Positions 1-9,198 of a DNA stretch of 64,000 bases are shown here, one piece after another (the first letter of the stretch is position 1; each line of letters begins with the position of its first letter). Source of the DNA: Siphonodentalium dalli (lineage: Eukaryota; Mollusca; Scaphopoda; Gadilida; Siphonodentaliidae); contig CP136065.1 of the NCBI GenBank assembly GCA_032622095.1, forward strand, positions 150,851,577 through 150,915,576. Direction: 5' to 3'. The position numbers and the translations under genes were made by a program. The notes beneath the pieces were generated by a model. It did no database searches. It saw only the letters and a list, made by a program, of their open reading frames with translations, and had not been told where the DNA came from.

Positions 1-136
1 TATAAAAAATAAAGTGCAACACTGCGACGCCGATGGTAGAACGAGATTACGTCATGGCCGGAAAACCGGCCAGTCGCGTATATATGCAATTACGTTCTGG
101 CCGGAATACCGGCCAGTCGGGTTCAAAGGGTTAAAG
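1..136. repeat. Paired GGCCGG short inverted repeats beside TTAA
   Basis: Two near-identical 20-bp palindromes (CTGGCCGGAATACCGGCCAG type) lie 58 bp apart at about 53-72 and 111-130. They are followed by AAAGGGTTAA, the same tip as the TTAA MITEs. This is probably the right end of a related element cut by the window edge. Confidence 0.4.
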
Positions 137-157
137 ACACGAGTTCGAGATAAACGG

Positions 158-631
158 TAATATATGTGACCCGCCATATCAAATCCAGTCGTAAGTCGGG
201 ATTTTTTTAACCCTGTGCCAATGCATTCTCTTATATATGCGAGTCGACCATATGTCGCCTCGCATATATAAGAGAATGCATTGGCGTAACAATTTTTTAT
301 AATTTTAATAATTTTTTCTTGTATTCTTTAACAATTTTATAATTTCACCCATACAGAGCCCCAGAAAAACATGAGCAGACGACACTCTTCTATATGCTTC
401 TATATATGTGTGGGGCTCCCTGCAGGGTAATGGATGTTTTTTATTTTATGTCCTAAAAATTGTAAGAAACATTTATTTTTAAAAAATGATAAAAAATTGT
501 TAGGCCAATGCATTCTCTTATATATGCGAGGCGACCTATGGTCGACTCGCATATATAAGAGAAGGCATTGGCACAGGGTAAAAAAAATCCCGACTTACGA
601 CTGGATTTGATATGGCGGGTCACATATATTA
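158..631. mobile_element. Foldback MITE with about 60-bp TIRs around the palindrome core
   Basis: The left end (TATATGTGACCCGCCATATC onwards) and the right end are near-perfect inverted repeats of about 62 bp. Inside is the same CCCTGTGCC...GGCACAGGG core (211-578) with two 69-bp palindromes (217-285, 504-572) found in the TTAA MITEs, although the outer ends are unrelated. The core spacer carries an extra insert at about 355-430 bounded by GAGCCCC and GGGGCTC. Confidence 0.82.
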
Positions 632-1168
632 CACATCATTAGAAGCGGATGTATCTACCGACCATAATCAAACTCGCAAATTAACGGCTCCATAGGTCTA
701 CTTCTCGTATTTATTAAAAATATCACTTCCAGAACCCTCTAGTGTTTTTTTTTTCTTCGAATTAATCATGACGGCCATGTTATGTGAGTTGGTCGGGAGT
801 ACTATTTATTATAATATTCTTGCGTTGTTTGAAGCATACTACAGTTAGGTGGACTGAGTCAGCTTTTCGTGCTATTATTTCTGCGCGCAATATGGTATCG
901 ATGGGTGTGGTCGACACGGATAAATATAGCGAATGTTAGTAGTTTTGCAACGTAACCTCTTTAAGTTTGCAATATTCTAATTGATAGGCCTACATGTATA
1001 TACCTCATTGTCAGAACCAGTTAGAAATTACGAACCTAACGCAATAACCCAGGTATGGGTGGGTGGAATGTCTTGAACTGAATGTAAATTCAGTGTAATA
1101 TTTTGACTCAAAGTTGAACAATATTTAGTTGGTTATTGATCTGAACACAAAATATTTTACACTATACA
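632..1168. other. AT-rich DNA, nothing recognised
   Basis: No ORF of note, no clear repeat structure and no RNA gene was seen here. Confidence 0.5.
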
Positions 1169-1425
1169 TTGATTGGAAAGGTCCCGTCTGTAGAATGGTC
1201 AGTGCATTATGCCGGCATATGCCGTCTAGCCCTGACGAAGTTGGTTCTAATACCGACAAGCGCGGGTTCGCGATCCACGCTAAGTGAGGATAATCTGATT
1301 CGTGTATCTGGGCAAGTTTGTCGGTTGCTTTCCGGGGTCGGTGGTTTCTACACACAGTGGGGTGATTTATCGGTGAAATTTACTCTCTGCGTAGACTTTC
1401 CTCCGCCTCATGTTAACGTTTTTTG
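1169..1425 (+). mobile_element. Probable SINE
   Basis: Holds a B-box-like GGGTTCGCGATCC (1264-1276) and a downstream CTTTCCGGGGTCGGTGGTTTC stretch resembling the shared central region of metazoan SINEs. No clear A box or poly-A end was found. Confidence 0.35.
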
Positions 1426-1431
1426 ATCATC

Positions 1432-1640
1432 AAATTGTTCCAATTCTCTTATATGGAAGCGAAATATGGGGTTATGAACCGATTACGGATATCGAGTATG
1501 TGCAGTTGAAATTCTGCAAAGATACTTCTTGGCATGAAATCAAGTACGCCCAATTACATGGGGTACGGTGAATTGGGGAGATATCCCCTTGATCAGTGTT
1601 CGCGTCCTGAGCATTTTTTTCAAAGAACGCTATTTGTTAT
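1432..1640 (+). pseudogene. LINE reverse-transcriptase C-terminal fragment
   Basis: One frame from 1434 reads PILLYGSEIWG and DIEYVQLKFCK. After a shift near 1530 a second frame reads STPNYMGYGELGRYPLD. These phrases are typical of the region after the RT domain in mollusc non-LTR elements. It is a short, frame-broken relic. Confidence 0.6.
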
Positions 1641-2785
1641 ATTACATCATTCATCACAGTGTAAACTACACATTATACCATATTTTATTCTTAGATATGG
1701 ACTTTGGTTTTCTTGGACCATTGCCTGTAAATATTATATTTTTTAATTCTCTATAAAGTTCACATTTTGTATTTCTAACATAATCCACCATGAAGCTAGT
1801 ATACTCTTAAAATGTTGCATCAATGGGCATGATTTCTGTGATTAATAATATACATGAACAGAATCCTTTATTTGGACTCTATCAAATTTTGGAAAAATTG
1901 GGTCCACAAAGACCTTAATGTATAACTAATAGTCCAATTTTTTTCAAATCAAACATGAAATCAGCTCGTCTTTCCCTCTATACTGATTTTAAATATAAAA
2001 AAAGAAGACAATAATATAAAACAGAAATACGCGAAAATAACAGTCTACCTCACCAGATATTATCTGATGAAAGTAAATAGTGAGCCAGGTTTCTAATTAT
2101 ATGCTTGCACTGATCAATACCCATCTCCAAAAATAAAATTCTACTTCTTTCTTAGTCCCAGTTTTAACCTGCACAATTAAGCACCTATTTGGTTTTAAAC
2201 TGTCACTCCCACTTCCGCCCTGACCACAATGCGATAAAACATCAGTGTATACACTCATTTCAACTAGAGTTTGCATTTAATAAGAAAAAGGAGATTTCAA
2301 ATTATGTTCTGCAGATTGACATTCTGTTCCGCATTCAATCCCATTCCGCATATTGTCATGTCCCGTAATCTGTGTAGTAAATCGAGTGTACCTACTTCCG
2401 CCGTAAATTGCCAGTTTGACAGTTCAGATGTAACTTGTAAACAAACCCTTTTCGTCCATTGAATTATTCGCTTATCTTGTTGCAGTAGTAGTATAATTAT
2501 ACTGTTATTTGGGCAATATATGAGATTAAATACGACAGGTGATTTTTTGGGCTGACTTTTTGTCCAGTGCGTCTATAACCGAAAAGTTCCCAGTGCAGCA
2601 CTGCAAATTGAAATTCAATAACAATTTCACACTCACAGTTGTTCAACTTGTTGGAAATTTGTGTAAAAAACTCCGAAAAAACAGATACTAGTAGGCCTAT
2701 CCCCACCCATACTTATTATATAATTGACAAGTATGGAAAGCTGGTCACCTGATAATTTTGTACATTTACCATGTCACCGATCGTT
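1641..2785. other. AT-rich DNA, nothing recognised
   Basis: Only short frames without family resemblance. I saw no strong inverted or tandem repeat. Confidence 0.5.
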
Positions 2786-3085
2786 TCATGAATCGGCAAT
2801 CTCACACGACTTCCCCGTCGAGTAAATTTTGGGCTGAAGTTTGTTTTAATGTGCCGCCAACCTCACCCAAGCCCACCCACCCTAACAGTGTTTTTTCCTA
2901 TAGTTTTTTTGAAACGTGTCTCTCTGTGGTGTCATTCTTTTCGTATGCCCGTTATTTCGTAAAGCCTAAAGGTGATTTTTTACGAAATAACGGGTATGTT
3001 AGAGTTACATTTCTTTGAAAAACTCAAAACATTGGGCGACAAATTTTCTCAACGGGGAAGTCGTATGATATTGCCCATGAATCTT
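2786..3085. mobile_element. Small TIR element (MITE), about 300 bp
   Basis: The left end (CACACGACTTCCCCGTCGAG at 2802-2821) is mirrored at the right end (AACGGGGAAGTCGTATGA, about 3050-3067), giving imperfect TIRs of about 40 bp. A second nested inverted repeat (CCCGTTATTTCGTAAA and TTTACGAAATAACGGG) lies at 2949-2994. Confidence 0.6.
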
Positions 3086-3294
3086 GTTCAATTGCAACAA
3101 TAAAAACGTTAATTTCATAAGTACTTCCTAGTAATAAAATATGTATTTCATGTTTACCGTAACTTGGTGTAAGTGATTCAGTAGCAAATTATCACTTTAT
3201 ATTATAATTATACTTTTATAAAACTTCCCAAACAACAGCGGCTCGCTGTTACGTTGTATATTTCCGGTATTAGGACAAAGGTGACTTCCATTCC

Positions 3295-4757
3295 TTAGGC
3301 CAAAACGAAGAATACCCGTGTTTAGGGTAACCCGCCCGCCCCTACTCAAAACCTGCCGCCAAATTCCATTTTATCGTTTTTCAAAAATTTCCTCCGACTT
3401 CATTTTATTTTTTTGCAATTAGGAAATCGCGACTACGAATTAGCTTAAACAAGTAAACCATTTCCTTGCAAATATCGTCAATTCACGAAAAACGGAAGTG
3501 CCGCCATTGTTGTTGGTAGTATATTCGTATTACCTCGTCATAGTTCGGCAAACCTCGTCGATTTCTCGAAAGCGAAAACCAGAAAACACTCGATACTTGT
3601 GCCGGAATATGTATTAACTAGCAAATCGAAAGTAACCGGATATTTTGCCGATTGCACATGTCGATTGAATATGGCGGAAACACTTCCGTGTGTGGATAGA
3701 TCCTGAGTTTTACTAGTAGCTATTAAACTTCACAAATGCGTTCATATGAAATTATGAATCAGAATAGAAACATCATGGCGCCTGTCAACTATAGCACAGA
3801 TATTTTGTCGTGCGTGAACCGGTACCACACAGATTCTGAACTGACAGAAAAGGACATAGTAATAAAATGTCGGATTAAATATAATTCTGACACTTTTGAA
3901 ATCGACCCAAAGCTCAAAATTCCATTATTATAGTTTATCCACCTCTCACCGCATCCACCCTGAAAATTATAAGCCTGATGTAACATTGAGTCTGTATGTA
4001 CCCATGCAGTAGGAGAGGTATGTGCCTGGTAGAACTTAATTTTTTCCTAGTAGAACTATTTCTCATTAAATATTCATTAGTTCTACAGAAAGCCGGACCC
4101 GATGAATCAACATCTTCTGTGTCGCCCTGATCTGAATGCAACAGTCATAGGGTAATCAATGCACATATATTGTTCTTGGTGCTTACTTTGTTTTACAGGT
4201 GTTAATGCCACCACCGCTTTACATATTGATTATGTTATGTACGTCACACTGGCGTTGCCGCATGTATGTGCCATTTTCAATGGAGGAACTCTTGTTAAAT
4301 TCACCTTCTGAGTTGAATATTTCACAAAATTTCTTAGTATTCGAGTCGGTGGATAAACAAAATATCATAAGTGTCTTGTGTGGGAAATTGAAAAGTAATA
4401 TGTCCACTCGTAGGATTTGGCCTGTAATATCCGAGCTTCAGCGTGAACATAAACCGTTTAATTTCCAACACTAGACACTTATTCTATATATAATATCATT
4501 TAATATCACGCTGTATATGTACATGTCATTGAACTTCTGCAACACCATTAAACTTATTAAAGCTACCATGACATCGATTAGTGCCCAAGCTATATACGAG
4601 TGACACTGGCAGACGTTTAGAAGGCACGAATACTTAAATACTATTCCCCGTGAAAAATAAAATGAAAAAATAAAATAAAATGAAGTACCGCCCGCCCGCC
4701 CCTGTTTTTTTCCCTCATGTTACCCTAAACTCAGGTATTCTTCCTTTTGGCCTTATT
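3295..4757. mobile_element. TIR-bounded element, 1.46 kb, with two short ORFs
   Basis: The left end AGGCCAAAACGAAGAATACC then TTTAGGGTAAC (3297-3331) is mirrored by GTTACCCTAAACTCAGGTAT through TTTTGGCCTTA (4718-4757), beside CCGCCCGCCCGCCCC tracts at both ends. Inside are ORFs at 3736-3933 and 4199-4474. The second opens right after the acceptor-like TTGTTTTACAG. I recognise neither product. ETS-like (CGGAAGTG, 3493) and ATGGCGG (about 3670) motifs make 3480-3700 promoter-like. Confidence 0.5.
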
Positions 4758-5639
4758 ATATTACGATGCATAATGGTGAATATACACCGTTCTAAGGCAT
4801 AACTATGCCATATTACAGAAAATATAAATAAATACATAAAAATAATATGGAAATAATAAAGATAATGTCCCTGTCATTTACATTTAAATTACAATGCCAA
4901 ACTATGATTGGATCTGATTTTTACCATTCAATAAGTCTTATGTTCTCTTCTGTTACCGCCATTTGCGCTCGTAACAAAATCATATTTGAATTTTGCGGGC
5001 TTCCAGATGATTCTTACTTTCGTTCTGTTCATTTCATTTTATCGATTCCGGAAAACTGTTTTCTGTAATCACTCAGCTTTCCCAACTGTCCCATTTCCTC
5101 CGTTTAATACTTGCCGGCGAAAAATTGCAGTTGCATGGTTTGAAAATTATATGCTGAAATACTTTGAAGATGATAACAGACAGTAAATAACTCTTTCTCT
5201 ATTTACTGCAACATCTCATGTACAGAAATATGCAAGAGTTTGGTATGATACACTTATTTTTTGTTGGAATCAGGTATTATCGGACAGTTGTAATCAGGTC
5301 ACCTATCTTCGCACGTTTTATTCCTTGTGTTTTCTTATATGGGGTGAGCCAAAAATTGCTAATTACTGGTAGTTTAATTAAGGCAGTTATTGATCAAGTT
5401 CCAAGCTCTTGTGCTCAGGCATAGTAAATAGTATGGGATTAGATACGGCAGTGCCCAATGTTTATGTTTTCAAAATGAGAGATAACTATAAGATGCCAGT
5501 TATTTCGTTAACTGGTTCACTGCTGATTATCCTACATTCATATAATGAAATGCGTATATATATTTCAATAAACAAAATATCATTGAATTATATGCTCGTA
5601 GTAGGTAATTTACTACATTTGCAATCTTTTCTCAAACTT
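4758..5639. other. AT-rich DNA, nothing recognised
   Basis: Several 60-90 codon frames in AT-rich sequence lack motifs and are most likely chance frames. Confidence 0.45.
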
Positions 5640-5667
5640 GACCCCCTCCCCCACACATATAAACAAT

Positions 5668-5885
5668 TGTGATTAGGTTATGAGCCTGGTTGCCTAATTA
5701 TAGGCTATGGTTATGAGCCTGGATGTCTCATTAGGCTATGGTTATGATCCTGGTTGTGTTATTAGGTTATGGTTATGTGTCTGGTTGTTGGATTGTGTAA
5801 TAGTTATGAGTCTGATTGTCAGATTAGGTTATGGTTATAAGTTTGTTTTTCAGATTAGGTTATGGTTATAAGTCTGCTTATCAAA
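5668..5885. repeat. Minisatellite, about 36-bp unit
   Basis: About six degenerate copies of ATTAGGTTATGGTTATGAGCC followed by TGGTTGTC. Confidence 0.75.
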
Positions 5886-6391
5886 TTACAGTCAGAATCA
5901 ACCACATTGCATTTGGCAATGTCTGCTTCGATATCTTTCAGAATAAGGCAAAAATAATTGTCAATGTGTGTAGCCCCGAAAAGTAGTTTTTCCTGATTAG
6001 CATTAGCAGGCAAATAAAAGTATTGTTTATTACAATTTCCATGTTGGTTTTATTTAGTGGCAGAATCTCATGTTTATGGGCACTAATCTGAGGATCAGGT
6101 AGGAGAATAATCAGAATATGTTAGAGGTCACCCCAAAGAATCATACCAGTTTGGTGAGGAATGTGACCTGTATGTTGTGGAAAGGAAAATGTTGATGGAT
6201 CGATGCATACACAACAGATGACAATCCATGGCAATAGATCAATCTTGACTTCGTCAAGTCAAGATAATAATTTTTTTAAATGTTCTCCATCCCCTGTGAT
6301 TAGAGAGTTAAAATTTCAAAACAAATGTGGAGGAAAATCCATAAAAAGAGGATTAAAACCCAAATTGAAATTGCACAGCAACTGAATGACA
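5886..6391. other. Nothing recognised
   Basis: No gene or repeat could be supported. Confidence 0.45.
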
Positions 6392-6395
6392 TTAA

Positions 6396-6787
6396 CCCTT
6401 TACCCAACAGAAGGGCCCTGTGCCAATGCATTCTCTTATATATGCGAGTCGACCATAGGTCGCCTCGCATATATAAGAGAATGCATTGGCTTAACACATT
6501 AAAAATTATAAAATTGTTAAAGAATGTAAGAAAAAATGGTAAAAAGTGTTAATTTTTTTTTTTTTTTAGGCCAATGCATTCTCTTATATATGCGAGGCGA
6601 CCTATGGTCGACTCGCATATATAAGAGAATGCATTGGCACAGGGCATAACTGTAACCATCACAATGTGGTCAATGAGCCGGTTCCAATGATATCCATATT
6701 TGCATGGTTCTATTGAGACAGACCGAAGATATTTTAGGCTGTTGAAGCTTTATTTGGCCGGTTTTGGCCGGTTTGTTGGGTAAAGGG
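6396..6787 (+). mobile_element. TTAA-type MITE, 392 bp
   Basis: Flanked by TTAA at 6392-6395 and 6788-6791, with inverted tips CCCTTTACCCAAC and GTTGGGTAAAGGG. Palindromes lie at 6422-6490 and 6570-6638. The long right arm carries GGCCGGTTTTGGCCGG. It has no coding capacity. It lies upstream of FBXW5 exon 1, perhaps in a 5' UTR intron. Confidence 0.82.
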
Positions 6788-7074
6788 TTAAAGCCCATCC
6801 AATCAATCAAATGGTCATGTTCAGCTAAGTCAAACTTGTCACTGGGCTGACTATTCATGGATGTCTTGTGTCAATTAGCTTATACATACCGGTATTTATA
6901 CTCGATCCCACTGGAAGATTGGGGGTATACTGAATTTCAGATTTGGGTTGTCAGCCGGATCTTAACTTTTTTCATGCCATGCAGCACCACATACAGACAC
7001 CCCAGTGCCACACATTCTGTACATGTATACATAGCATGTGGGTGTATATAGTTAATGTGGTGTATCTTGGGTGG

Positions 7075-7555
7075 GGTAGGGGTATACGGGATTGACCTCA
7101 TCCATCCAAATATTTATCCATCCGGGCAGATATCTCAAACACCTATTGTTGGATCTGAATGAAATTTGGTATGGATGTTCTCTACTATGAGGCCATTCAA
7201 TGGAGTGTTCAATCGGTTTTTTGTTTTATCCAGATTTTCCATTCTAGATTTTTGTCTGTCCAAGCAGATATCTCCACAACCGGTTGACAAATCTCAATGA
7301 AATTTCACTACTATGAGGGCAATCAATTGAGTGTTCAATTGTTATTTATCTTTGTTTATATGAAAATGTTTCATTTTTCCCCATCGGAGCAGATATCTCA
7401 GCCATAATTTCTCGGTTTGATTTTGCCACCGTGGGGGGGGGGGGGGGGGGATGGGGGGGGGGGGTTGTGGTGCCAGTGCAACCTCTTGTTTGTTCAAAGG
7501 TGAGTGGACATATGGTTGGGCCTCATGTAGCGGCTTTCTCCCCCCAATAGAGCTC
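7075..7555 (+). repeat. Composite tandem repeat with G-run, about 150-bp units
   Basis: Two to three diverged units contain GCAGATATCTC, AATGAAATTTGGTATGGATG and CTACTATGAGG. The same family runs in reverse at 49860-50360. It ends in a G-run at 7434-7463. Confidence 0.6.
7434..7463 (+). repeat. Long G tract
   Basis: Two uninterrupted runs of more than 10 G separated by AT. It could form a G-quadruplex on the plus strand. The exact run length may be affected by sequencing. Confidence 0.8.
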
Positions 7556-8500
7556 ACGTGACCTAGGCAGCCATCTTGGATTTCTTGTATGCCTGAATTT
7601 TAGGTATATTCAGATGTATACAGACAATTATCCGTGATCAAACACTGCAACCACTAGTCTGTTGCATTCAATATTATTGTGTTATTATAAGTTGATATAC
7701 TGTAGGTGGTGAGACACATCCTACCTCTATAATTTATGTTATAACCACCTCTGAAAGGGGAGACATGACCATGTTCATCACCATAGATGCAGACCTACTA
7801 ATATATATGATCCAATTTATGCAGAGATGTTGCATTTTATTTGCCGTATCTGCTACATTTTCTGATGTTATGTTCAGGTATGAATAGAACATGATTTGCC
7901 CCTTTTGACCACCTATATTGTTGTCATGGTCATGGTGGCCATCTTGAATTTGCACCAGCATGTCTGAAATTTGTTGACAAACATGGCAGCCAGTGGCCAT
8001 CTTGGAATTTACTCTTTGTATGACTGAATCCTTCGGCACACCGTACAGGCCACATCTCTTATTTGATCATCACCGAACTTCATAGGGATCTTCGGGGTGA
8101 CCTCTAGATGTGAGCCTCCTATTTTGACCGAAATTTGTTAAAAAAACATGGCCGCTAGCAGCCATCTTGGATTTCAAATTTTAATCCATAGGCACACCCC
8201 GCAGCCCACATTTATTGGAGATTTGATTTTAAAATTGATGACAGGCATGTTCAGAATCAGCTCTAGATGGAAGCTATCAAATTTGAACAATTTCGATGAA
8301 AAACATGGCTGTCTGCAGCCATCTTGGATTTTACTCTTTACATGACTAAATCCTTTGGCACACCCTACAGACCACATCCCTCATCTGACCATCACCAAAC
8401 TTCATATGGATCTTCGGGGTGACCACTAGATGGGAGCTATCAAATGTTTTTGAATTTCATTGGAAAACATGGTCGCCAGCAGCCATCTGGGAGTTTACTT
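7556..8500 (+). repeat. Tandem CAGCAGCCATCTTGG-type repeat
   Basis: Units of roughly 300 bp contain ACATGGCCGCTAGCAGCCATC, GGCACACCCTACAGACCACAT and CACCAAACTTCATATGGATC, each repeated with divergence. The family recurs at 40303-42110, 52600-52945 (reverse) and 58517-58690 (reverse). It ends about 240 bp upstream of the FBXW5 5' UTR exon. Confidence 0.75.
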
Positions 8501-8559
8501 ATATATATATATCTCCATGATGACATCTAGTATTACTTAGACATATTAACTTTCGGCAT

Positions 8560-8665
8560 TCCCCGATCGCTCCATTGACTGTAACACATGAAATTATCCC
8601 CTTTCCGAGTTGAGCTACAGTGTCATTGACACTTTCATTTGTATTTAAAGTTTGGTCCCATGTTT
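8560..8665 (+). repeat. Dispersed repeat fragment
   Basis: The stretch GCTCCATTGACTGTAA to CAGTGTCATTGACACTTTCA is repeated at 43443-43520 and, in reverse, at 52600-52660. In all three places it sits next to CAGCAGCCATC-type repeats or TTAA elements. Confidence 0.6.
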
Positions 8666-8737
8666 CAATATGGTACTGTGAGGGTATGACAACACCCATG
8701 GTGCAACCTACTAGTATTGTTCATAATGTAATTTCAG

Positions 8738-8794
8738 ATGCGGAATGATGAAGCTGTCGTGAGATATGATTTGAGAAGATGGCACTGGGAATAA
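8738..8794 (+). promoter_or_regulatory. Upstream ORF overlapping the FBXW5 start
   Basis: If the 5' UTR exon begins at the predicted acceptor (8738), its first three bases are an ATG that opens an 18-codon reading frame. That frame overlaps the FBXW5 start in another frame and stops at 8792-8794. Such an overlapping uORF could lower translation. The upstream donor exon was not identified. Confidence 0.4.
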
Positions 8795-9198
8795 GTAAGG
8801 AGGGTGAAGAGGAGAAAAATGTTGAACACAAAGAGAATCAAGAACATATTTTAGAGAGTGGATGGCAAGTCATCCCAGACAATCTCCTCTTGTCTATATT
8901 CTCTCATCTCCCGGCAGTCGACCTGCTGAGGGCGGCTCAGTCATGCAAGCAGTGGCACCGTGTGTCACTTGATAAGTACTTGTGGAGAGACCTGTTCTTT
9001 AGAACCTGGAACATAAAACAAAATGAGAACATCAGGCCTGGAGCGGCTTCATGGCTGCATGAATACAAACGACTCCATTATCATTCTCCTACTGTGGAGT
9101 GCCAAGTTATCTCACAGCATTCCGATCAGGTTCTTCATGTCAGCTTCTCAAACAATGGGCAAATGTTTGCTACCTGTTCCAAGGATGGTACAGTAAAG
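8779..9198 (+). CDS. FBXW5: FBXW5 coding exon 1 (F-box, first WD40 blade)
   Basis: Encodes residues 1-140 and ends in phase 0 at the donor AAG|GTAGGT. It holds the acidic N-terminus, the F-box (IPDNLLLSIFSHLP through LDKYLWRDLFF) and most of WD40 blade 1. The sequence just upstream, TAATTTCAG|ATGCGG, looks like an acceptor at 8738, so the 5' UTR is probably spliced from a distal exon. A TA-flanked hairpin MITE begins 19 nt after the exon. Confidence 0.92.

Noticed and set aside
3736-4474. A confident gene from ORFs 3736-3933 and 4199-4474
   Set aside because: No supported donor links the two frames and neither product is recognisable. They are mentioned only as part of the TIR-bounded element.
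6300-6552. ORFs on both strands with the peptide SQCILLYMR or similar
   Set aside because: They are translations of the 69-bp palindrome and recur identically at 9662-9883.
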